Source: Burhinus oedicnemus (Eukaryota; Chordata; Aves; Charadriiformes; Burhinidae). Taken from it: 64,000 bases of DNA. Every line of letters begins with the position of its first letter. Position 1 is the first letter of the stretch. Shown here piece by piece: positions 13,477-25,524 of this stretch. The notes beneath the pieces are model-generated. The model did not search any database, was not told where the DNA came from, and worked only from the letters and a program-made list of their open reading frames with translations. Location: assembly GCA_008921705.1 (NCBI GenBank), contig VFFE01007190.1:308482-372481 (forward strand), in the 5' to 3' direction. A program made the translations under genes and the position numbers.

Positions 13477-15954
13477 ACCCGATAGCAATCTATGTACATC
13501 GTAGGCAGTTTTATATTTAAAGAGGTAACAACTGCTACTCGAGCTGCTTCGAAAACAGCTATTTTAATTGCCCCAAAAGTAAGGGAAACTGAAATTCGGA
13601 AAGTGACCTATTGCACTATTTGCTCAGGCTAAACTATAATCAACTGCATTCATTTCCAAAGTGTGTGGAATAGACTAAAGAGCAAGAAGCTTTGCTTTTC
13701 CAAAATTACAACAGGTTTTAAATCTCTTCTGAATCTAACTTAATACAGGAGACACCTGAAAACTCACAGATACTGTGCTTCAAATATTTTTGAGGTCAGT
13801 CATAATAAATTAAAGATTACTCGACAGTTCAGTGTGGGCACACTCCTGCACTATGCTAAAATCATTACTTCCAACTACAGTCAATGATTATGCTCTTTCT
13901 GGACCATTCATGATAGATAAAGAAGTAATGGCTGAGATTTTTGGCTGTAACAATCTCTAAGTCCTGGGGGCTCTCTAAGGGTGAAACAATATTATGTTGT
14001 TTCAACACTACTTCAAAATAGCTGTTGAAAGAAAGCCTGAATTATCTGAATGAATTCAAAAAGACTGAGCTGTCAGAATCTTTACTGTGTTTTTCTGTTA
14101 ATTCCCTACTTGCCTGCGTATAAGTTTCAAAAACAGACAACACTGTCTTACTGCAAGTCTCTGTCAGTGAAGAGCACAGAGAAAAACAGAGGAGAAATAA
14201 GAATGACTCATTTTAGTGCTTTCTCCAGTAGACTTTGCTTCCTTACTGGTAAACAAAGCAAAATCAATCTCATCTTTGCCTTTAAAGCATTCAGAAACTA
14301 TTTTTCCTTACCAAGCATTTGGATCTGCATGTTTTTCTTCTGTGGAAATTGTTGGTAGCAAAGATATGTGGTTTAACTCTCAGGACTCTGTCAGATAAGC
14401 CTTCAACATAGTTCATCCATGCTTCTTATAGAGATTTCCACACTGCATGCATAGGTACTGGTGCCTAAGCCTCAGTTTCTGAAGTTTGCTGAATGGTTTG
14501 TTAAAACAAACCCGTTTGCACTGGTAAGTCAAGCTTGAATATTGGATCAGAAACTGAAATAGTTGATGTGCCAGGGCAATAAGCAGTAGGGAGGACAGCT
14601 GGGGCAATTCCAGTGTTGAGTAAACCCGGATTTGCCAGAGACATCTTTGAGAATATTGGTCAAAATTATAATTAGTACATTATTCCAGACTGAATATATA
14701 TATGTCTCTTAAGATAAGATCTCATAAGAAGTATGAGACAGAGAGAGATTAACAATGTTTTATATAAACATAAAACATTAACAATTTGATTTTTAAAAGC
14801 TGGATCCTGCAAATAGAGGAGATTAAAAAATCTGTAGAGATTTCTTTTAAAGACAGCTAAGACATTTGGGATTCATCTCATGCTGCTGTCTTGGAACAAA
14901 TTTGTTGTAAATTTTTCTTCAGAACATTATCTGGTCTGTTTTAATTCAGTGCCAGTTGGTGGAAGGTAAACTGGGATCAGACTGGTGATTTCAACTTTTC
15001 CTATTCCAAATCCAAACTTGCCTTGCAGATTTGGTATTCAAAATTTTTATCTTACTGTAGCTTTCTCAGGATTATTTGATTGGAATTTTAAGCCTTGGCA
15101 CAAATATTCTCTGAGAGTAGTGAAGAGGTGGGACATATGCTTCCAAAAATACCTTAGAACATGTTAACAGGCCATAATTACTCACAGCCAGAAATCTTTG
15201 CCTCTGGGGAAAATAGGCCTCCTGAATTTCATTCAGTGACAAATATTGACAAGCACTGTGCCACACTGTATTTTTCTGACACAGTTTTGTCTAGAAGGTA
15301 GAACAGAGTAATGTCAAATCAAGTGCAGCCTGGATAATGTTGTGGTTCAGGAAGGAAAATCTTTCATTAAGTTCCTGGTAAATGAGAGACAAGTGCAATG
15401 TACATCATCTTGTAGACAGCTTAGTCAGCCCCTGTCAGTGCACCTGGTGCTCTCTTCCACCCCTCTAAAACACAGTTCATAAAAGAAGCAAAGAGCACAC
15501 ACTATGGATGCAGATTGTATTGCTTCTTGTGTGAGACGAACAGCGGGGCAAGGCTTCCTGCACCCTCCTCTTGGCCCGTTCCTCACCGTCCTTCCACGCT
15601 CTCTCCTGCCTCGCATGCTGGGTTAGTCTCTCTGAAAGGCATCCTGCTGGTCAGGGCTCACATCTGGTGCGTGCAGAGAGGAAGGGAGAGACAGAAGAGG
15701 GGGTGAGGAGGAGAGGGCGATGGGCCATCAGTTGTGGGGAGGGAAATGGTCTTTGTTCTTGGTAGGCAAAGTGGGAAAACATGCTGGGATCTGAAGCTTT
15801 CTGAAAGACATTTTTCCCCGTTGAAAGCTGTGAATATCTGCCCCTTTAGAATTAAAACATTTTAGCAGTCCTGGACTAAGGCTTGACTTCTCTGATGATT
15901 CATCGGTATTTTTAGGCTGGATAAATTGGATATCACTGTTTTGTTAACCAATCT
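13477..15954. other. Noncoding stretch, no gene seen
   Basis: Mostly AT-rich. A locally GC- and purine-rich patch lies at 15540-15735, and several overlapping short open frames there follow from its composition. An ATATAT run lies near 14692-14703. No repeat family is recognised. Confidence 0.5.
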
Positions 15955-16035
15955 AGGCACCCCAAGACATACAGAGTAATTTTGGACAAGTCAATTCATC
16001 TTCCTGTGCCTGTATTTCCTTGTCTTGTCTAGACA
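15955..16035 (+). repeat. MIR-like SINE core fragment
   Basis: The stretch TTTTGGACAAGTCAATTCAT followed by CTTCCTGTGCCTGTATTTCCTTGTCT matches the order and spacing of the MIR core as I know it (GGGCAAGTCACTTAACCTC, then TCTGTGCCTCAGTTTCCTCA). MIR is an ancient tRNA-derived SINE spread across amniotes, so an eroded copy in a bird is plausible. The match is by eye over about 60 bases. Confidence 0.6.
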
Positions 16036-19000
16036 GATTCTAGATATACCCACATATATACATATCTGGATTCAACACATTATCAGTGTAGTCTTCACTG
16101 TCATTTCTACAAACTAGCCAAATACAAATAATTCCTGATCATGTACTTCCTAAAGTTGTTCCCAGAAGCAGGGTCTTAGGGTCTTTTTCTGGTTCATCTT
16201 TAATGATAACTTTAATAAGTTTTCATATTAATTTTACTTGTATTAAGCTGCCAAGTGGTCCAAGAATTAGAGGTTTCTGATTTTGTTTTACTTTATTCAG
16301 CAGAGATGGCCTTGGGTTTAGCTTCACTATTCCCAGGTGCCAACATAATCTTACTCCATATAGGTAAGGATCTCTAAGTCAAAAAAGAACTATGTTTTTC
16401 CGCCTACCTATATATCTGGCTCTATAAAACCTTGCTAAAATTTACAACCTTTATCAGCCTGTGAGTATTCCTGGCAGTGTGTCAGCTGAAAGTAAAGCCA
16501 CCTTGATATGGACAAATTAAACCACTTTCTCTAATCTGGTATTTTGCATTTTGCTTTTTTGGGCAACCTCCTGAGATACAACACGTGATTTTCATTAAGG
16601 CCCAAAGCTTGTGATATCTTTTTTTCCTCAAAGCATATTAAAATCTTATTCAGTAACAGGATATTTATGAACCACATATCAGAAATGGTTATTTTTTATT
16701 AATAAAGAAATAACAGCAAATCCTATGCAATTTGGAAGAGCTTCATTCTTGAGTCATGGTTATAAGTACTCAGTAAGATAAGATATAAAATGTCTTTAAA
16801 TATTTTATAATATTTGGCCAAAAATCCATCTGATCCTGGCGCCTGCCTTAAGCTCAAAGACAAATTTTTTTCTGTTTCTGATATGAAAATGACTGCATGT
16901 GGACTCAGTACTTTCAACTGTTTGTGTGTGTGTGTATGTTTGTAAGTGAGACAGAGACTGACAGAGAAGAGATTTAAAGGTACAATATATATATGTTATA
17001 TATGCGTGCATGTACATGTGCTTCAAGATGTACAGTACTAGTACAATTCTGATTCAAAATGTGAGGAACAGGAATATTGGCTTACATTGATAACCATCCT
17101 TTCTTCTCAATCTGTGCTTCTTTATATGAAACAGATGGTTTGATATTTTGTAGTGATATAGTAAGCATTCCCTCGTCCCAAGCCAAATCTGCCACCGGCA
17201 AATTCATTCCTGCTGTAAATTATAACTCAGTTGTCAAATTAAGAATCTGACGTTATAAGAGACCTTGTAGCACTAAGCAATAATTTACTCATCTCTCTGA
17301 TTGTATCCTACTAATTTTTGTTGTGTCCTTCAGATAGATGCCTTTCCCATGCTGCGAGGTTAAGAGACATGCTTCTCTCTGCTCCCATTTCTTCCTTGTC
17401 ACTAAGTTGATTTACTCCTCCCTGGATTTATCTGTTCTCTAGGCATGTTTGCTCAACCCCACTGAGAGTAACATCTTTCTGCCCTTGGAGCTAAGAAAAG
17501 CCACTGAACTTCTACTTCACAAGAAAAAGAAGAGAAATACATGACCCTGCTAAGATATCCAAATGGTTCTAAAATATTATTCTTTACCTTTCAAAGACTG
17601 TTGCTTATTGCTATGTCTAAAACCGAGGCATGTCTTTTTTCTAACAACAGCTATTAAAATAAAAGAATATCATAGGTACAACATTTAAATGCTATCCTAC
17701 AGCTGCAGATGGGAGAAGACAGATACATGGTTATACCTTGTGAGAAAGAAGGGGTTGTCACTTTCTCTTTCTCCTCATTTGCATTCTCAAAAATAAATAA
17801 ATGTGGGATTTACAAATGGTCAGTCTGTTCAAGATGGACAATTCCTTACTTGTTCCCTGCTTTGCCCATAATCAATAAAAAATACGAACTCTGCTATTAT
17901 CAGAATCAGGGAGTCAGAAAAAAAAAGAATTAAAATCTGTAAGGTAAAATGAGAAGACAACGTGTATAGTAAAATGACAAATTCTTGCCGATAAACTGTT
18001 CAAACATTCTGAAACCATTTTGCAGTTTTAATGCTAGAATCTTCTCTGCCTGTAGTAGTAATAACACATAGGCATAAAAATGATGCTTTACACAAATAGT
18101 AAAATCCTCTGATGAAATCCTACTTTCAAAGAAGACAATGAGAATTTGGTCGTAGGGACTTATTACTCATGGTTCCTGATCAAAAGATATTAAAAAGTGA
18201 TTTATGGGATGGAAAATATACAAATAACAACAGCATTTCTATGATGTGCTCTCCAGAAATTCAAATATTTCCCATGGTTATCTGTGTTTCTATACAGAGG
18301 GGAAGAGTCTAACCTGAACTTGTCTTATACTAGGCAAGAGAATATGAATAAAAGTTACATGGTTTTCACACTCAAACTCACCTAGCAGCAAACATTACCT
18401 CACAACCACATTAGCATGATTTTATCACAGCACCGTTTTAGAAGCTCACATTGGATTTTTATTTCTGCTATGAGCTTTCATCCTCCATCCACTTTTCACC
18501 GTGACTAGCTTCTATTCCCCTTCCAAACAGGAGCATCCTTCTCCCCACTCTCCTGGGAGGCTGTTCACATTGGATCCCATTCCCAAAAGGCAGTGAGGAT
18601 AAGGTACACTGATGTTAGCTTTTCTACCCCACTGTGTTAAACACCTACTCAAAAGACTGGATTCTCAAGCACCCATATGCTATATCATACAGAGTACTAA
18701 TCCTCAGTTATGTACTATAAAATGTCCCCACTTGTAAGCCGCAATAGGCCCACACATTACTTCAGAAAATTGAAATAATTATGGCTCTTATGATTCATGA
18801 GGGTCTCAAGGAACTCCAGTATTAAGCGTGATGCAGCCTGCACAATTTGCACAACATTAGCCAGAGGGGGCTAATGTTAAACAGTGTGAATATGTTGTTA
18901 CTCTACGTCACCTGTCTTCAAAGTCATAGGTCAATGCCTGGCTTTCTTTTACGTGTAACACAGACGTAGCTTGTGCAGTCACATAATCATACGGCCCCAC

Positions 19001-21583
19001 AACAAAATGCTAAATGAAGGGAAGGTGCCTCGCGGTGCCAAAAACCCCTCCCACAGCTTTCACTCTCAAACGTCTCCTGCTCCACACAGCACATTCTCTT
19101 CTCTCCCTCGTCCAAAGCTCCCGTTTTGCCAATCCATCTTTCCCAAACCCATAAGTTTCCATCACTTTTTCCTCAGCACTGAGTTTTGGGGCAGGGGTGA
19201 TGCTCCTTTACCTCTGTGCCAGCTCAGTCACTCAAGATGCGTGAAACCTGGAGAAAGACGCAAACATGCATATGACCTTGCATATTAGCACTTAGCAAAC
19301 TGAGGGAGAAGATGTTTGCTTGGTAACCAGTAGGAAGATTGCCCTTTGCTTCCAGTCGACTTTTTGAATGTTCTGTTTTGAAACATGTCTTTCACAGTCT
19401 TCATTTTTATGTGGAACACAGTACGCTTCAGCAGGTGAGTGTGTATGGTAGAGATAGGTTTAGGAGTGCACTTCGTTTGGAGACCCAGGAATGAAAGATT
19501 TGTCTGAGTGGTATCTGACCCCTGAGGCATCCATTTCCCTGGCAGCTTTTTAACCCTAAATACTTAAAAGAAACAGGGGGGAAAACACGGTCAAAAGCAC
19601 AGGCACAGCACAGAGTGCAGTTCTGCAATATTCTCCTCATAGGTTAAACAGCAGGATGGCAATACCATGGTGATGTGTTTGAGTTTTATGAAAGCTTTAC
19701 ATCTTTTTGTTTTGTTTCGTTTTTTTTTTATTTTATTTTAGTTTTGGACTTAACAAAACTATTGGGAATTTCACAAGACTTTTTGTTTCTCCTCAATTTA
19801 AGCCATTGATTTTTCAAGGGAATTGTAACAAAAAATGTGCATTTCTAACTAAATGAAAACCTATGCTATGCAAATAATAATGATTCTACCTTGAAAGTAA
19901 TTCTTGCCCTGCTTTTATGATTACCAGGGGAATAAATTTTAAAAATAAACAAAGAAAAAGAAAAGAAAAAAAGAAAAGAAAAATCCGTGAGTACCAGCCA
20001 GATGAGAACTCAAATTTTGTTAAGATTCAAATAGAACTGGTATGTTTGAAGTTTTGGATTCTGAGTCTAGGCATACTTAAAGTTGAATAATAAAATACTG
20101 TATTTCACTATTCATCCAGCAATAGTCCTAGACTAGTGAACTCAAAGCAACATTTATCAGCCATGTCTTATATAGAAGTGATGCACTTGGCTTTCTATGA
20201 CTAAAATGAAGCTATTCATTTCTTTATTTGTAGCATTAGAGTCACTCTTTTATCATTTGTTAAAAGAAAGATGTTAGTTTGGGGTTATTTTTAATTAAAA
20301 TTAAATTGGAATTTTTTATTTTGTGTCATTTGAAATAAATACTAAATAAAAACCACATGCTTGAAGTATGTTTTTCACAACGTGGACGACAGACAGAGGA
20401 TGCTGAATAGCACTTCAAAACCATGGGCATGGAAAGGAAACCACAGTACCGGAGACCTAAAGCAAGCTAGCAGCTGCAGCTCGTAGTCTGAATTAGAAAA
20501 GGATAATGCATGGAGTTTGTTACAACAGAATAGGCAAAAACAGCTAAGGTGAAGGACAGACAAAGCCAGCTCCAGAGTGTGAATTCACTCACTTACCTTA
20601 AGCACTCTCACAAGATAGAGTGGATGACCCTTTAAAAGATTTCTGTCTTCCCAGTGAGAACTGAGGAAGTCTAGATGAACTTCTTAGGCTCAATTTTACT
20701 TTTTAATAGCTAGGTAAATAAAGTAAATCCCATTTTATTTTAAATGACTTGTTTGGATTCCCTCTGTTATCCAGAATGTACCCATTTCAGCGTGTTTGGA
20801 ACAGGAACTGCTGACAGCGAGTTCAACAGGACATTTTAGAAGTTCAAATTTTATTCTCATTCCAAATTCAGTCATGGAAAGAGCTACCCCTAAAGTAAAA
20901 CACAGCATGGAAAGCATAATTTTGCTTCCCAACCTTCTTTTCATGTTGATGATAAGTAGCAGATGTAATGTGCTGATTATGATCTATGAAGATTGGCAGA
21001 GAGAGTGTAGATTGAAGCCTTACAAAATGGCCTCCATCCTGCCTCATTTTAGTATATTATTTCCCATTACATGAAGCCATCCTTCTAAAGTAAATGCTGA
21101 CATTGTCCATATGGGAAGAAGGATGCATTTGAAGGCATCTCCCCAGAGGGTGAGTCTGTTTGCCTTTTTTTAGGTGTTTCCGCCTCCAGGGAAGCAACCA
21201 GCGTCATGAACAATTGTTAGAGGAACATCAAAATAAATAGCCCTTGGCTTCTGAAGTAGAAACTGTTTAGCCCTGGCTTTAGCAAAGAATATAAAATCAG
21301 ATGTTGATTCCTAAGTAGCTCATTTCAGTTCAAATGTACTTATCACTGTGACAAGCTCTGCCACTCTTGCTGAAGTATAATAATAAAGAACAAAAAAACC
21401 TAAAAACCTTGGTGTCTGCCAGAGGTAGATGCAATACGTCAAACATCCACTCATAAGACTTTTCTGAAGTACTACTGCATCCACGATAACAACAGGAGAC
21501 AAAATATTCCCATTTTCTTCTCAGATAGAAAAGGCTGCACTTTCCCCTCCTTCCTGTCTTACATATCACAGCCTTGTGGCACA
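16036..21583. other. AT-rich noncoding stretch with simple repeats
   Basis: No gene is seen. Simple-sequence landmarks are (TG)6 at 16923-16934, a T-rich low-complexity tract at about 19696-19745 and an A/G-rich tract at about 19939-19984. Open frames such as 18971-19288 (+) have no recognisable domain and biased, low-information composition. Confidence 0.45.
16997..17021. repeat. 25-bp purine/pyrimidine alternating tract
   Basis: An uninterrupted alternation TATATATGCGTGCATG then TACATGTGC lies just downstream of a TATATA run. Such tracts with GC/TG steps can adopt left-handed Z-DNA; whether this one does is inference. Confidence 0.6.
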
Positions 21584-21628
21584 TCATTTTTGCAGTGCAT
21601 AGATGATGTCCTGTCTCATTTGCTGCAT

Positions 21629-21901
21629 CTAATCTTCTGAAAAAATCATGTGATTTTCAGCTTTGTCCAAGCATTTTCTGAAAGCGTCTAATTTTGTCTT
21701 GATAGAAATGTAATTTCTTAGTTCACTAATACAACCATTCACTTTAGCCATTCCTTCTCTAATTTTAAAGATTATGTCTTCTTCTGATCTCATTATTATT
21801 ACACTTGTCATTGAAAATGAGAGGAGGAGGGAAAGAATTGGAATTATGGCTCCCCGATGAATTCCATCTGTGCTTTCAGAAATCAGGGATGTGATGTTCA
21901 T
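21629..21901 (-). CDS. Uncharacterised 90-aa ORF: predicted membrane span plus coiled coil
   Basis: I do not recognise a family. The frame starts at a true ATG with a favourable context (ACCATGA) and has a TGA three codons upstream (21911-21913). The protein has an N-glycosylation sequon NIT at residues 2-4 and a hydrophobic segment at about 17-37 (GAIIPILSLLL...VIIM). An acidic RSEED follows, then a long amphipathic helix. Residues I44, I47, M51, V54, I58, L61 and I65 are spaced 3-4-3-4-3-4. After a stutter, L71, F74, L78, A81 and M85 continue the pattern. This suggests a small single-pass membrane protein with a cytoplasmic or lumenal coiled coil. After the TAG stop (21629-21631) the same frame stays open for 14 more codons to a TGA (21584-21586), keeping the heptad spacing. 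It may therefore be a truncated allele, a decayed gene or an exon of something longer. No splice sites or poly(A) signal are convincingly tied to it, and chance is not excluded. Confidence 0.35.
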   Translation of the reverse strand: MNITSLISESTDGIHRGAIIPILSLLLSFSMTSVIIMRSEEDIIFKIREGMAKVNGCISELRNYISIKTKLDAFRKCLDKAENHMIFSED

Positions 21902-24900
21902 GGTGAAGTATCACCACAGCAAAAACAGAAGTCAATTCAAGAGCAATAAAATACCTAATTTTGGAAGGCCAGAACCATGACAATGAGAGACATATATTTT
22001 TCTTATTATTTACAGGTACTACTATAACACCTAAGAACCATAGTCACAGCAAAACCACAGGGGAAGAAAAAATAAAAACCCACAAAAAAACCCAAAACAG
22101 TATCAGAGGACACATTCCTTTCTCTTGTTTCTTTCACAAAACTGCATATAATTTCCACTGTCAGTTACACCATTTTCAAACTATTACGCAATTTATAGAT
22201 CCCATTTGTGCCACAGAATAGGATTTTGCACCAAATACAATACAGCTAACTCTCCAAACAATAGGAATTTACACCAGAGTAAGCCACATCAAGACAGACA
22301 GTTTTTAATTAGTTCTCAGAACAAGGGGAGTTCAGAAAACCTGTCTCTCCCATGTCTTCCGAGTCATGAAGTTCAATCCATCTACGTAGAAGTTTTTGGT
22401 TATTACCATGGTATTTGAAGACCAAAAGCAAAGTCTGTAAATAACCAATCCATTTGGTATCCTCAAGTGAGGAAAGAGCTTTGATTTCTTCAGTAAATTA
22501 ATTCACTGAGAGAGAAGGGATTTATTTTTTTTTCTGGTTTTCCTATTGTAAGATCTCACTCAGACATGCATACACACATATACACACATGAAAAAGACGA
22601 ACTTAGCAACAAAAAATATGGCACATACGTTCCAGTAGCTATATGCCTAAGGCCTTGAGCATAAATTTTCTCTAGTCCGTTTATTCTTTGAATGGTTATT
22701 TCCAAATAATTAAATACAAAACCCGATATTTTTTTTTTAAAGAAGTTACTGGAAGTTGTCTTCTTAGTACTGTGAGAACTGAGGTCCAGCAAAACAGGAA
22801 GAATAGTCACTTTAATCTTCTATTTAGGAAAAGCAGAACATCAATACTGGATCCAGCTTTATGATAATGAATGTACAAGTACATGGTCATAATACTCATA
22901 GCAAAACAAGTTTGGGTGGAGCTGCAGAGATCTCTTCTGACCTTAGTTCAGAAATAAAGTCTAGGTCAATAATACTACCAGCCATAGCTCTTTAGCCACT
23001 TGGGCCATAAAATTTCTTAATGTTGAATTTTACTGCCTACCTCTGGAAAAAAATAGAGCAGTTATCTAAATAGAAGTGTTTTACAATAAGCAACGAAAGA
23101 AGCATAGTAGGGCCAAGTGGATAGAAACTTTAGAAAAGGATCACTACCACAAGGCTTAAGGTAATATATAACCTGAACTGCTATTTCCTTCTAATTTACA
23201 ATGTATGACATCAGTCTCTATCTTTGACTTACCTTGGCCCCATTCGCTTTTGAGACAATGCACCTATATAGCCCTTTCCTTGTGAATTTCCTTATGGAGA
23301 CATATACCAATACATAGAAAAGGGTGTCTTAAAGACATGGCTAATCAGGCTACATGTAGAATGAAAATTTGTAAAAGGCTGTTTGCCTCTCCATGACTTG
23401 ACAAGGCCATGAAGATCTATATTTCACACACCAGTTAGACAATTGCATTGCATGTAGATATGGCAGAGTCGAGCTTTGTTAGCCACCAGTAACGCAGAAG
23501 GCTCAGCAACACAGGCGATGACGGTGGGCAAGACAAACACAGCAGGCCTATGCCGTTGCAAGTTCACTGTTACCCAAGTCAAAATTACCTTGGCGCATAT
23601 GAAGGCATATACTGCAAACTCATTTTTGCCTGCTGAATAAACATGCCTGCGTTCACATTTTGAAAATCAGGCTCAGCAATCTGAGGAAGTTTTTGGAAGA
23701 AGCAGATGTCGCAAAAACAATTTGGAAAAGTAAATGATCATATATATGACATAAAGTGTATATATTAAAAACACTTTCCCTGTGTTACCAGTATATTAGG
23801 ATATTGAAATTGAAAGGATGTTGTTTAAGTTGCTTGTTGATTTTCTGCCTTGTCCTCAGCACAGACAAAGATAATAGACTACTCAGTTGCAGTTTTGTTT
23901 ATAGGCACTTACTTGCATTCAATGAGACTGCAATCAGTCACTAAGCTATCACACATCTCTTTTTCTCTTGTTTTGGAATGACTTTTCTTTTTTGTTATGC
24001 AAGTAACTGCAAGGTAGATATATCAAATAAGTGGCTTTTGTAATCTCACAGGTACACGGGATACAAAGTGCACCTCTGTAAACTTCTCAGTCTTCTTACG
24101 TCAATGAGGAATGCCAGTGTGTTGCATAACATAAAATACCAACAAAAAAACTATGTTGTTGGACTAGGGAATGAGCACTGCTGGGAGACTTAACTCAAAC
24201 TGCCTTAATCTATTGGTAATGCTTAAAAACACTGTTCTATCCAGTTTGACAGCCTAACCATATGAAAGAAGCAAACCAAGTTATTGCTCTTCCATACAGA
24301 ATTATTCACCTTAAAAAAAAAGAAAAGCGCTGTTATTTGTTTGCATAGTTGTTTCACCATACAGTAACATTCCTTTGGTTAGAAGTACAAGGCACTAACA
24401 CAGAAAAAGAGGAAAACCCAAGCATCTGGATCACCATTGTGGCATGCCACAATGGACAGTTGAAGAACAGCAAGGGAATCAGAAAGCCAGACACAAGCAC
24501 AAAGACCCAAACCATTCCTTAGGAAATGATGAGGAAAGTACTTAAACCTGTACTTGACATTTAGCAGTGTTTGAGTGTTGTTGACTGTAATTGACGCATG
24601 TGCATATTTAACAAGCACGTATTTCAAAGACATTGCTAAATAAGAATATATTCATCTAATGGATGTTGTTACAGCCCTGAAGATTGAGGCATACAAATGA
24701 AGCAAGGTTTTCAGGGAGAGATAGTACCTGATACAACCGAGAAAAATCAGTCTTTTGATATAGAAGCCTTTTCCACTTTGGAAGCAACTCTGAAAGATTA
24801 TCTGCTTTGTCTAACTGTATCTTTTTTTTTTTTTTATAAGAGATATTATCTCTCTACAAACTATTGTGTAATGGGACTTCAGAGTTTCATTCTATTCTGA

Positions 24901-25197
24901 AAAGTGACTCTGTACAAAAACATTCATACTCCAGAAATCTCTACCTCGTGTGCACACAATCATTTCTACCAAGAGGATGTTTATCCTTCAAGAGCAAGTA
25001 CATCTGGAGCTCCTGTTATTGTTTTTCCCTTGACATGGTTAAAAGAACATTACACTTTGTAAAGAAGATGGGAGTTTAACCATGTACGTTGTACTGAAGT
25101 TTTAGTAAGGTTCAACAGCAATGCTAGTAGCTCTGAGGTATAAAAGCATCAATGAGAGTGTGAGCTGGGTTCTACTCCCACTTGTGTACCGAGCTAA

Positions 25198-25209
25198 GCG
25201 GCTAGCCGC
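25198..25209. repeat. Perfect 12-bp palindrome GCGGCTAGCCGC
   Basis: GCGGCTAGCCGC is its own reverse complement. It contains two CpGs in an AT-rich neighbourhood, followed at once by another CpG (GCGTTT). It could be a dimer binding site; no known factor is assigned. Confidence 0.7.
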
Positions 25210-25509
25210 GTTTCCACTGCGACAGAAAATTCTACTCTCAGGTTGTGGGTTTGTTTTTTTTTTTAATCAAATTCGCTCTCAAAATGGTGTTTTACACAGC
25301 AGTAGTGATAATTAGAGAATTTAAATGAAAGAACAAAGTACTGTAAGGCTGCAGGGGAAAGTCTTTATATCAGTTTTATATAACCTTCATCTTAATACCA
25401 TAAATTAATGCAGTTATGCCTTAAACAGTTAAACAACATTGCACATGTGGCTTTTGAGGAGCATTAACACAAAACCCTGTTAAAGTGAAAAAATGTTACT
25501 GTGGATACA

Positions 25510-25524
25510 TAATTGAAACAATTA
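25510..25524. repeat. Short inverted repeat TAATTG-AAA-CAATTA
   Basis: Two 6-base arms flank a 3-base spacer. The arms contain ATTG/CAAT cores of the SOX type and TAATT cores of the homeodomain type. It lies in an AT-rich stretch (25390-25560) with the look of conserved noncoding DNA, but conservation cannot be judged from one sequence. Confidence 0.5.

Noticed and set aside
18971..19288. 105-codon + frame rich in Ser, Pro and His
   Set aside because: Low-information composition, no domain, and no splice or poly(A) context.
24379..24440. Possible third copy of the 12.4/13.2 kb unit (AGTACAAGGCACTAACAC)
   Set aside because: Similarity ends after about 25 bases and lacks the best-conserved block.
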